This document shows, one piece after another, positions 9,769 through 17,868 of a DNA stretch of 64,000 bases. The translations under genes were made by a program, and so were the position numbers. Under the pieces are notes generated by a model. That model saw only the letters and a list, made by a program, of their open reading frames with translations, did no database searches and was not told where the DNA came from. The DNA lies in contig URCH01000001.1 of assembly GCA_900546275.1 (NCBI GenBank), positions 1-64,000 on the forward strand, in the 5' to 3' direction. The stretch comes from an uncultured Mycoplasmatota bacterium (GTDB taxonomy: Bacteria; Bacillota_I; Bacilli_A; RF39; UBA660). How positions within the stretch are numbered: position 1 is the stretch's first letter; every line of letters begins with the position of its first letter.

Positions 9769-9783
9769 TTATCTTTTCCCCTT

Positions 9784-12258
9784 TTAATTCTTCTTTTGTT
9801 TTGTAGCATTTATGTTATACATGTTGTTGTATGATTTTTCCCCAAGGTTTGCAGCAGTATGTGAAGCTTCGGCTTTATCATAGTCATCACTACTTTCAAT
9901 CTCGTATGCTTTTTCAGCATCTTTTTTAGCTTGTTTTCTAATAGCAGCAAAATCACTACCTCTATAAACTGCTTTTTCTTCAAACGCACTGCTCTTATCA
10001 GTAGTTTGCTCAACAACTCTTAATTGACTTGATATAGCACCATTAGTAATTTTAGTTTCATTTTCATCTTCAAGCATTTTTACATATACGTCTGCCGCGT
10101 GTTGACCAGTATTAAATTCTGCATCTTTAGCTTCATTTAATTTTTTATAATGGTCATCTTCAGCAATTGACGCATATTGGTTTTCATCATAATCAACTAT
10201 GTTACCATCTTTGTCCTTTCCCTTGCTTACTGCTATATAATCATCCCTTACTTTTTTAGCTTCTTCAATTTGTTGGTCTCTTTCTTTCTTTGCTTTTTCC
10301 ATCGCCTCAGAATCTACCTTAGTTATTGGTTTTCCGTCAGGTCCAAGAATAGATGAGGTAGTCATACACTCACGTCTTATATCATCATCTGATTTAAATT
10401 GATTTTTTATTTCAGCATCAGTAGTTTCTGTTGTTATCGATAATCCATTATTTTTATTGAATTCATCCAACTTTCTTTTACTACCCCTATATCTATCAAC
10501 AGCATCTTGTTTTATATTATTTATATCTACATTTTTTAATGCTTCATATTGGTTATGTGCCTTAATGTATGCATCTGAAGCTTCTTTAAATTCTTTCTTC
10601 TTGTTATCATCATTCCATTCTCTACTCAAATACGAATTTGGTTTAATTAGCATTTCTTTTTTAGCAGCTTCATCAATTGAATCTACTGTTTTTTTAACGC
10701 TTTGTAAATTGTCAATTTGCATTCTAGATTTTTGATAATCAGTAGGCAATCCAACAGCATCTTGTGCTTTTGCCTTTAGAATACCAAAAGCTGTTGCACC
10801 ATTTTCTTTTCCTATTTCTCTTTCTGTTCTATGAGTATTGGCTTGTTCAATCCCTTTTTTTACACCTTGTGTCATTTTTCCAGAACTATATGCTTGACGG
10901 CTTGAATGTACAAAACCGCTTGTTGCACCTGCTAAAGTTGATGTAAGAAAACCACCCGCAGTTTTAAGTCCTCCTTTTAAGCCACCACCATTAGCATTAA
11001 AATTTTTCTTTGCGTTAACAGCTCTATGTACCAAATTACCACCTGCTACTCCAAGGGCACCAACAGCACCAGCAGTTCCTGCCATTATTGCCTTTCCACC
11101 TAAAGCTTGTTCACTAACTTTCTTAAATGGATTAAGTTGCATTTTTCCATCTAAGCTTATTCCAGTTATATCTTGAATAAGTTTTGGAAATTGTTTTGCA
11201 AACATCAATGCACCTATTATTATAAATATTATTACAAAAGGATTGTCAATTGGATTACCATTAAAGTCTTTTAATGCAGGTTGTGTAGCAACTTGTTGTA
11301 TTATAAATATCGCAAAGAAAATTGCTATTAATCTTATAAATAAATCAGCATATGTCTTACCAACATTAGACAACCATTTTTTAAATATTCCTTCTCCTTT
11401 AATAGGATCAATGTATGAAATAATAGGAATTGGAGCAATTAATCTTAAGAAATATAACTTTATAATTCTTACTGCAACATCCATACAAAAACTAAGTAAT
11501 ACAAGTGCAGCAAATGCACCACATATAGTAGATATTATGAACTTATAATCGAATGCAAATATATCCCCTTTTTTAATTCTTAATAGAAAGTCAAAAAGTG
11601 CATTTGTATCCTGATGTTCCACTATATAATCCATTTGACTATTGGCATCCGTTCCTACAGTTGAATTATCAGTTGCAACATCATCTGTATATCCAGCGCC
11701 TTTAAGATCACATGTAGCTGATGGTTTAGAACCTTCTATATATCTAGAATATGAACGACACCCTGTCAAATTTGGATTAGTACTAGTACTATATAAAATA
11801 TCATTATTTGGAACTACAAATGCCGAAAATAATGGAAATGATATCGTACTAGAATTTTTTACATTTTTACCAACAGAACCTATTATTAATTTAGGTACTG
11901 TATTATTATCTACAATCTTTTGTTGCAATTCCATTGCTTTATCAAATAAAAATTGGTATGAAACAAGTAAAACCAAAGCAACTGCAATATTTTGAATTAA
12001 CTTTGAAAATCCCTTGCTTTTATCTGTCATTGCATCAGGATTAACTATATAATTCAAAAAAGAAAGTGATAATTTAAATATCATAAAAATACTTAAAATT
12101 ACAGTAATTCTATTTGCAAATGCAGCTAATGAAGCATTATCAAAAACTTGTACACTTGATATTTGAAATATTAAATCATATAAACACTCAATTAACCACA
12201 CTACTACTTTATCTATTGCAGCAAAAAGTCCTCTAATAACACCTAAAAACCAGCTCAT
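9784..12258 (-). CDS. VirB6/TrbL-like polytopic T4SS channel protein
   Basis: VirB6 proteins form the inner-membrane channel core. The first 370 residues contain about seven hydrophobic segments, with a roughly 120-residue extracellular loop after the third. A Gly/Ala-rich stretch (about 390-460) follows, then a hydrophilic, coiled-coil-prone cytoplasmic tail of about 350 residues rich in Lys, Asp and Glu. Large VirB6 proteins with such tails are typical of Gram-positive systems. The second ATG, at 12258, is chosen because GAGGG lies six bases before it and abuts the first. It is the first gene after the extended -10 promoter at 12306. Confidence 0.8.
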   Translation of the reverse strand: MSWFLGVIRGLFAAIDKVVVWLIECLYDLIFQISSVQVFDNASLAAFANRITVILSIFMIFKLSLSFLNYIVNPDAMTDKSKGFSKLIQNIAVALVLLVSYQFLFDKAMELQQKIVDNNTVPKLIIGSVGKNVKNSSTISFPLFSAFVVPNNDILYSTSTNPNLTGCRSYSRYIEGSKPSATCDLKGAGYTDDVATDNSTVGTDANSQMDYIVEHQDTNALFDFLLRIKKGDIFAFDYKFIISTICGAFAALVLLSFCMDVAVRIIKLYFLRLIAPIPIISYIDPIKGEGIFKKWLSNVGKTYADLFIRLIAIFFAIFIIQQVATQPALKDFNGNPIDNPFVIIFIIIGALMFAKQFPKLIQDITGISLDGKMQLNPFKKVSEQALGGKAIMAGTAGAVGALGVAGGNLVHRAVNAKKNFNANGGGLKGGLKTAGGFLTSTLAGATSGFVHSSRQAYSSGKMTQGVKKGIEQANTHRTEREIGKENGATAFGILKAKAQDAVGLPTDYQKSRMQIDNLQSVKKTVDSIDEAAKKEMLIKPNSYLSREWNDDNKKKEFKEASDAYIKAHNQYEALKNVDINNIKQDAVDRYRGSKRKLDEFNKNNGLSITTETTDAEIKNQFKSDDDIRRECMTTSSILGPDGKPITKVDSEAMEKAKKERDQQIEEAKKVRDDYIAVSKGKDKDGNIVDYDENQYASIAEDDHYKKLNEAKDAEFNTGQHAADVYVKMLEDENETKITNGAISSQLRVVEQTTDKSSAFEEKAVYRGSDFAAIRKQAKKDAEKAYEIESSDDYDKAEASHTAANLGEKSYNNMYNINATKQKKN

Positions 12259-12305
12259 TTGCATCCCTCTATTTCATTTTTTCGAAAATTAATCTATCTT
12301 ACATC

Positions 12306-12314
12306 ATTATAACA
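12306..12314 (-). promoter_or_regulatory. Extended -10 promoter for the T4SS operon
   Basis: The minus strand reads TGTTATAAT, a full extended -10, about 45 bp before virB6. It lies downstream of the pilin terminator, so the operon from virB6 to virD4 can be transcribed independently of the pilin gene. Confidence 0.5.
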
Positions 12315-12355
12315 TAAGTATATCTTTTTTTAAACATATTTTTTCTAAAAACAAA

Positions 12356-12377
12356 AAAACTTCAAAAATGAAGTTTT
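12356..12377 (-). terminator. Terminator after the pilin gene
   Basis: AAAACTTCA and TGAAGTTTT form a stem with an AAAA loop, followed on the minus strand by a T-rich tract. It separates the pilin gene from virB6. Confidence 0.75.
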
Positions 12378-12388
12378 AATATTTAATT

Positions 12389-12754
12389 TTATTGCTTAGA
12401 AGTTTTTTCACCGCAATTACTTTCTGGACCGTTTATAAATTTACAAGCACAATTCCAAATAGTAGCTTTATCTGCTGGTGCTATTATATTTAATAGAATT
12501 TTAACCACAAATACTACTAAGAATACTAAAGCTGCAGAAATTAGTCTCTTTATAAACAATTGTTGGCCTTTTTTGATTTCATCTTCCTTACTAGCTACAA
12601 CTGCTTTTCCTAAATCAAGCATACCAAATACAATCAATAATACTGGAATTGCAATTTGTATTATCAAAATAATAGTCGAAACAAGTGTTTGTACAGAAGC
12701 AATATCATTACCACTACACCATTTTGTATTTGCTAAAATTTGAATTAAATCCAT
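12389..12754 (-). CDS. VirB2/TrbC-like T4SS pilin
   Basis: The 121-residue protein has two membrane helices (about 24-46 and 71-91) joined by a charged loop, with the T4SS pilin signature GMLDLGKAV at 44-52. There is no obvious cleavable signal peptide. Cysteines lie before the first helix (C13) and after the second (in NCACKF and SNCGE), on what should be the outer face, so a disulfide may link them. The gene has a consensus promoter, a strong ribosome site (GGGAGGAAAAGAAA-ATG) and its own terminator. That fits a subunit made in excess of the channel proteins. Confidence 0.75.
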   Translation of the reverse strand: MDLIQILANTKWCSGNDIASVQTLVSTIILIIQIAIPVLLIVFGMLDLGKAVVASKEDEIKKGQQLFIKRLISAALVFLVVFVVKILLNIIAPADKATIWNCACKFINGPESNCGEKTSKQ

Positions 12755-12779
12755 TTTCTTTTCCTCCCTTACTAGAAAT

Positions 12780-12808
12780 ATAATACTTTATTTGCTTTTT
12801 TTTGTCAA
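12780..12808 (-). promoter_or_regulatory. SigA-type promoter of the pilin gene
   Basis: The minus strand has TTGACA (12803-12808), a 17-bp spacer and TATTAT (12780-12785), about 25 bp before the pilin start codon. Five of six bases match the -10 consensus and all six match the -35. Confidence 0.8.
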
Positions 12809-12839
12809 TATTTAATACATTGAATACACAATATTTACA

Positions 12840-13934
12840 TTATTTTATAACGTATGGTTCAGCTTCACTACCATCGCCAGATGAAATAGTTAAATGCGAA
12901 TTTAAATAGATTACTGGTCTAATTCCATTTTCTTTTGAAGCTTTATAATAATAAATACCATTTTCATCTATTGCATATACATCATATGTATTTTCAGAAT
13001 AAGCATTTAGTGTCCAGTTAGTTCCACCTAACTCGCTCATATAATTATAATTAACACATTGTGGGTCATCAAAATGTTTGCATGTTGACTCTAAACTAGC
13101 CTTTGCATAATCATCAACATTCAAAAGTCCAATATGACTTTTCATAGTTTTCCCACATAAATTAATACTTGAAATTAAAGTGCCTTCTTTTATTGAATCA
13201 ACACACCAAGTTGCATCAACTAAATATTTTTTTAATTTTGCGGATACTACACTATCTTTTTCGTACATTTCTTTTAAATATACACTTATCCTACTAGTAT
13301 CGTATACATTCTTACCATACTCAGTTTCTTTTTCTAAATTGTATCTATCATCCCATACATCTTTTTCTAATTTTTCATTAATTAGATACATTTTAATACC
13401 ATTATCATCTATTTTTACAATTCTCCAAGTTTTGCCATCAAATTTAACATAATTGTTTATATACTCACCTTTAAAAATATATTCATTACCAACAGAGTAT
13501 AAACCAGAATCAGATGTAACTACATTTTGTGTTAATTCACTATAAAGTGTTTTTGTATTATAATTATCACATTTCAAAATTGGATTATATAAATAATCAT
13601 CACCATTTTTTACAACTTCAACAGTTGCTGTACATTTATCCTTAGAATATAATTTACTTAATTCTTTTATATAATTTCCTTCAACTAAAGTAGAATCTGT
13701 AACGCTTACAGTTCCATCTGTTAAAGGTAATTTATCAGAATTATCTTTATAATACTTTTCAGCAGCATTAACTAATTTATCTTCTAATTGTGAATAACTT
13801 TTAATTCCACCACTTGTTAAACTAGCAATCAATACAATCAATAATATAAATAAAACCATTCCACCTGCAGCAATTACAATAAAAGCTACATTTTTATTTC
13901 CCTTAAAAAACTTATTAGCTACATTATCTAACAT
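12840..13934 (-). CDS. Membrane-anchored extracellular protein, DUF6273-like C-terminus
   Basis: The 364-residue protein has a short cytoplasmic head, one membrane helix (about 17-39) and a large extracellular part. The middle (about 50-120) resembles the stalk of pseudopilin-like surface proteins. The C-terminal half (VKFDGKTWRIVKID followed by repeated Trp and Tyr motifs) resembles the DUF6273 fold common on surface proteins of gut Firmicutes. TAGGAGGTTTTT precedes the start. It is upstream of the pilin gene and co-oriented, so a surface role alongside the T4SS is possible but unproven. Confidence 0.5.
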   Translation of the reverse strand: MLDNVANKFFKGNKNVAFIVIAAGGMVLFILLIVLIASLTSGGIKSYSQLEDKLVNAAEKYYKDNSDKLPLTDGTVSVTDSTLVEGNYIKELSKLYSKDKCTATVEVVKNGDDYLYNPILKCDNYNTKTLYSELTQNVVTSDSGLYSVGNEYIFKGEYINNYVKFDGKTWRIVKIDDNGIKMYLINEKLEKDVWDDRYNLEKETEYGKNVYDTSRISVYLKEMYEKDSVVSAKLKKYLVDATWCVDSIKEGTLISSINLCGKTMKSHIGLLNVDDYAKASLESTCKHFDDPQCVNYNYMSELGGTNWTLNAYSENTYDVYAIDENGIYYYKASKENGIRPVIYLNSHLTISSGDGSEAEPYVIK

Positions 13935-13988
13935 AAAAACCTCCTAAATAAACACATATATTATATCAATAAAAACATCAATTTACAA

Positions 13989-14543
13989 CTATATTATTCT
14001 AAATAGGAAAAGGTTAAAAATGGTTAAACCAAAAAGTTCAACAATAAACGCTAGTAAAAGTGCATTTACAAAAGCATCTTTATTATCAATTAAACTTTTT
14101 CCGTTGCCTAATACTTTCTGTCTACCACCTTTTTTAATTGTTTCAGGCTCACTAGAATTATCTATATTATAATTGCTTAAAATTTGTTCTTTAAACTTTT
14201 CTAACTCAGAAATCTTGTTTGAATTCATATCAGATTGTATTGTTGCTTCATTTTCATCACTAAAGAATATATTAGTATTTTTCAAAAAGAATTCTCTAAC
14301 ATTATCCATTATATTATTTTTATCAGATAAATTAATAATAGATTGTAATTTAATTAAAAATATCCTTAATTCATTAACATTTCCATTATAATATCTTAAT
14401 TCATGTTCAATATAATCGCAAACACTAGATTCAATTTGATCTAGTGTTTTTCCATGAGAAGTCCCAAAAAGTAATATATTATTACCATCATATTGAATAA
14501 CAAAATTATTATTAAAAATGGTTATAACATAAACATTCTTCAT
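13989..14543 (-). CDS. Tail-anchored protein of unknown function
   Basis: I do not recognise this family. The protein has 184 residues, a mixed alpha/beta N-terminal region that starts VYVITIFNNNFVI, a polar middle, and one membrane helix at the very C-terminus (about 158-181), so it is likely tail-anchored with its bulk in the cytoplasm. The ATG at 14543 is chosen because AGGTGATTAAT precedes it. It starts 10 bp after the stop of the dehydrogenase gene and is probably co-transcribed with it. Its position at the head of the T4SS cluster makes it a candidate accessory factor (inference). Confidence 0.5.
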   Translation of the reverse strand: MKNVYVITIFNNNFVIQYDGNNILLFGTSHGKTLDQIESSVCDYIEHELRYYNGNVNELRIFLIKLQSIINLSDKNNIMDNVREFFLKNTNIFFSDENEATIQSDMNSNKISELEKFKEQILSNYNIDNSSEPETIKKGGRQKVLGNGKSLIDNKDAFVNALLLAFIVELFGLTIFNLFLFRII

Positions 14544-14552
14544 ATTAATCAC

Positions 14553-15602
14553 CTATTTTAAATATTTAAGTTCCCCCATTTGAGAAGTTGGAATAAATCC
14601 TGGTTTGGAATTTATAACATCTGGTATTCTATTTACAATTGCAGCACATGTAAGTTCAACAGTAGAAGGTCTAGTAATAACTAAATTAGTGTTTGGCTCT
14701 CCAAAAATTGTCCAATCATTTTTATCACAATCTTCATCAGAGTAAACCTTACCAATACATTCTGTTTCCAAAACTATTCCTTCTTCAGTTTCTGTTGTTA
14801 CAACAGCACTCATTCCAGTTGCCATACCTGAGGCAACAACCATATTCAATGTAGAAGATTCTATATCCTTACCACAAGTTATAGGAACACATTTCTGAGT
14901 TTGATTTTTAACAGTTAAACCAAGTTTGTCACATAGCCATCCATTTACATTCCACATATACGAAGGTAAAAACTCACCAGCATTGATTAATTTTTTTCTT
15001 TCTTCATCACTAATATTATCAACAGAAGCAACTTGTTTATCGAATTCATCTAAAGTTAAACCTGCTCCATGGGCTTTAGCTAAAGCAATACCATAATCTT
15101 CAACATTATATGAAGAACTACCTTTAATTTTAGTAATTTTATGAGTTGAGCCAGCCAATGTTGATATTAAATTTCCCCAGAATGCATCTTGATAACCACT
15201 TCCTGTAATAGTACAATTATTTTCTTTAGCAAGTTTATCAATTTTATCTGTTAAAACTGGTGAAGAATTAAATGGATAAAATGCTTCTTCACAAGTTGTA
15301 ATAGCATTTATTCCAAGTTTTGCACACAATAAAAGTGCGTCTGCTACATCCTTCATTAAACTCATCGTTGTAATAATACATACATCTGGCTTTTCTCTTT
15401 TTAACATTTCTTCTGCATCATCAACAGATGTAATATTTACTCCTATTTCTTTTCCACCAATAATATCAGAAATATCTTTTCCAATAATAGATGGATTAAT
15501 ATCAACTGCACCAACTATAGAACCACCATTTTCTATAACATATCTCATAGTATAAACTGACATTTTACCGCATCCATACTGAACTACTTTAACATTATTC
15601 AT
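14553..15602 (-). CDS. NAD(P)-dependent dehydrogenase, 2,4-diaminopentanoate dehydrogenase-like
   Basis: The 349-residue protein has an N-terminal Rossmann fold (VVQYGCGKMS, then GAVDINPS) of the dihydrodipicolinate-reductase type. Its length and central sequence (TGSGYQDAFWG) place it with Ord-like 2,4-diaminopentanoate dehydrogenases. In ornithine fermentation that enzyme deaminates 2,4-diaminopentanoate to 2-amino-4-oxopentanoate. No other gene of that pathway is in the window, so the substrate is uncertain. AGGAGGGATAAA precedes the start. It is divergent from the ABC exporter and apparently heads the transcript that enters the T4SS cluster. Confidence 0.6.
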   Translation of the reverse strand: MNNVKVVQYGCGKMSVYTMRYVIENGGSIVGAVDINPSIIGKDISDIIGGKEIGVNITSVDDAEEMLKREKPDVCIITTMSLMKDVADALLLCAKLGINAITTCEEAFYPFNSSPVLTDKIDKLAKENNCTITGSGYQDAFWGNLISTLAGSTHKITKIKGSSSYNVEDYGIALAKAHGAGLTLDEFDKQVASVDNISDEERKKLINAGEFLPSYMWNVNGWLCDKLGLTVKNQTQKCVPITCGKDIESSTLNMVVASGMATGMSAVVTTETEEGIVLETECIGKVYSDEDCDKNDWTIFGEPNTNLVITRPSTVELTCAAIVNRIPDVINSKPGFIPTSQMGELKYLK

Positions 15603-15691
15603 TTTATCCCTCCTAATTATAATTATAAATGTTTTTTTTTAATCTAACAATATATTATTAAAAAAACAAACAACTTTATACAAAAAAATGT

Positions 15692-15721
15692 AAATAGAAA
15701 TTTATTAATACATTTCTATTT
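15692..15721. promoter_or_regulatory. Inverted repeat, candidate operator of the ABC exporter
   Basis: AAATAGAAAT and ATTTCTATTT form a perfect 10-bp inverted repeat with a 10-bp spacer, so the half-site centres are two helical turns apart. It covers the expected -35 position of the TATAAT at 15737-15742. No T tract follows it, so a protein-binding site is likelier than a terminator. Confidence 0.5.
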
Positions 15722-15736
15722 CAAACTACAATATAG

Positions 15737-15742
15737 TATAAT
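15737..15742 (+). promoter_or_regulatory. -10 box of the ABC exporter operon
   Basis: TATAAT lies 25 bp before the GTG start of the ATPase gene. No convincing -35 is seen; that position is occupied by an inverted repeat. Confidence 0.5.
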
Positions 15743-15766
15743 TATTTTAGTACAAGGAGGAATAAG

Positions 15767-16705
15767 GTGGAAAATATAATAGAAGTTAAAGACTTAACAA
15801 AAGAATACAAAAATATAAAAGCTGTAGATAATTTATCCTTTGAAGTAAAAAAAGGAGAAATACTTGGATTGTTAGGTCCAAACGGAAGTGGCAAAACCAC
15901 AACTATAAATTGCATATTATCATTATTAAATTATCAAAATGGAAGCATAAAAATTCTTGGTAAGGAAATGAAACCAGATGAATATGAATTAAAAAAGCAA
16001 ATAGGTGTCGTATTTCAAGAAGTAGCTGTTTTTGAAGAATTAAATGTTTATGATAACATAGATTATTTTTGTGGTTTATATATAGAAAATAAAACAACAC
16101 GAAAAAAATATATAGAAGATGCAATTAAATTAGTAGGATTAGAAAATTATAAAAAATATTATCCAAAACAATTATCAGGGGGACTACTTAGAAGACTTAA
16201 TATTGCTTGTGGAATTGCTCACAAACCCAAAATTATATTTTTAGATGAGCCAACCGTAGCAGTTGATCCACAAAGTAGAAATAATATTTTAGAAGGAATT
16301 GAAAAACTAAGAAAAAAAGGTGCGACTATAGTTTATACAACACATTATATGGAAGAAGTTGAAATACTTTGTGATAGAATTATTATATTAGATAAAGGTA
16401 AAATACTTGCCGCTGGAACTTCTGATGAGTTAAAAGAACTTGCTGATATAGATGAAAAAATTACTGTTGAATTAAATGAAATAAACAATGAATTTATAGA
16501 AGATATTAAAAAATTTAAATATGTTGATGATATTGAAATAAATTCAAATATCCTAATAATTAAATATAAAAAAGGCAAAAACAACTTAGAAAAATTAATC
16601 GATTGTTTAAAATCTCATAAAATTACATATAACAAAATTTTTTCAGAAAGACCAACACTTAATGATGTGTTTTTAAATTTAACAGGTAAGGAATTAAGAG
16701 ATTAA
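15767..16705 (+). CDS. ABC-2 exporter ATP-binding protein
   Basis: This 312-residue ATPase has Walker A GPNGSGKTT (37-45), signature LSGGL (136-140) and Walker B IIFLDEP with D160-E161. The C-terminal 80 residues are the extra domain typical of drug or antibiotic exporters of the DrrA/CcmA class. It starts with GTG, preceded by AAGGAGG at good spacing. The stop overlaps the next start by one base (TAATG). With the two following permeases it should form an exporter; the substrate cannot be read from sequence. Confidence 0.9.
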   Translation: MENIIEVKDLTKEYKNIKAVDNLSFEVKKGEILGLLGPNGSGKTTTINCILSLLNYQNGSIKILGKEMKPDEYELKKQIGVVFQEVAVFEELNVYDNIDYFCGLYIENKTTRKKYIEDAIKLVGLENYKKYYPKQLSGGLLRRLNIACGIAHKPKIIFLDEPTVAVDPQSRNNILEGIEKLRKKGATIVYTTHYMEEVEILCDRIIILDKGKILAAGTSDELKELADIDEKITVELNEINNEFIEDIKKFKYVDDIEINSNILIIKYKKGKNNLEKLIDCLKSHKITYNKIFSERPTLNDVFLNLTGKELRD

Positions 16706-17868
16706 TGTTTACACATAATTTTATATATTCATTAAAAGTATTATTAAAAAATAAAATGCTTATATTTTGGACATTTGCCTTTCCAATACTATTAGGAATT
16801 TTCTTCAATATGGCCTTTTCTGATATAGAAAAAAATGAAAAATTAGATATAATAAATATTGCTATTATAGATAGTGAATCTAACGATAATACGTTTAAAG
16901 AAACTTTTAACAAATTTAATGATGAAACTCAAATGTTTAATATAAATTATACAAATTTAGAAGACGCAAAAAAATTACTTGAAAATAAAAAAATAACTGG
17001 ATATATAATACCTAATGATAATGTAAATATAACTGTTTCCTCAAACGGAGTTAATGAAACTATTTTAAAATATGTTGTTGATGAGATAAACAGTAATAAA
17101 GAAATTAGTAAAGACTTATCAAAAATAGAAATAGATAATCAAATTAAAGAAGGAAACTATAATATTGATTATCAAAAAATATATAAAAATATTAATAATT
17201 TGTTTAGTTCGAACACAGTTAAATTAAATAACATTTCAAATAAAAATTTAAGTTATACAATGATAGAATATTACACATTAATTGCAATGACATGTTTATA
17301 TGGTGGAATTATATCTATGTTTATTACAAATTATAAACTAGCTAATATGAATAGTATTGGAAAAAGGACATCTATTTCACCCATTCATAAAGGTAAAATG
17401 ATATTGGGAAGTTTACTTGCTAGTTACATAATACAATTGTTAGGTATTACATTATTATTTATATTTACTATATTTGTACTAAAAATAGATTATGGAAACA
17501 ACTTATTATTAGTAATCTTACTTGCAATATGTGGCTCACTTGCAGGTTTATCTCTTGGAGTAATGGTTGCAACTACAATAAAATCTAATGAAAATACAAA
17601 AACAGGAATACTAATTGCTATTACAATGCTTGGATGTTTTCTATCAGGTATGATGGGAATAACTATGAAATATATAGTAGATAAAAATATACCAATTATA
17701 AATAAAATTAATCCTGCTAGTATGATAACAGATGGTTTTTATTCATTATATTATTATGATACTTTAGATAGGTTTTTCTTTAATATAATTAGTTTACTTT
17801 TGTTCTCAATTATAATGTTTATAATTTCTTATAATGGTTTAAGGAGGCAAAAGTATGACAACATTTAA
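16705..17868 (+). CDS. ABC-2 exporter permease 1
   Basis: The 387-residue protein has one N-terminal membrane helix, an extracellular domain of about 150 residues and five C-terminal helices. This is the ABC-2 (DrrB/YhgE-like) layout. It is translationally coupled to the ATPase gene and overlaps the next permease gene by 14 bp. The two permeases probably form a heterodimer. Confidence 0.85.
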   Translation: MFTHNFIYSLKVLLKNKMLIFWTFAFPILLGIFFNMAFSDIEKNEKLDIINIAIIDSESNDNTFKETFNKFNDETQMFNINYTNLEDAKKLLENKKITGYIIPNDNVNITVSSNGVNETILKYVVDEINSNKEISKDLSKIEIDNQIKEGNYNIDYQKIYKNINNLFSSNTVKLNNISNKNLSYTMIEYYTLIAMTCLYGGIISMFITNYKLANMNSIGKRTSISPIHKGKMILGSLLASYIIQLLGITLLFIFTIFVLKIDYGNNLLLVILLAICGSLAGLSLGVMVATTIKSNENTKTGILIAITMLGCFLSGMMGITMKYIVDKNIPIINKINPASMITDGFYSLYYYDTLDRFFFNIISLLLFSIIMFIISYNGLRRQKYDNI

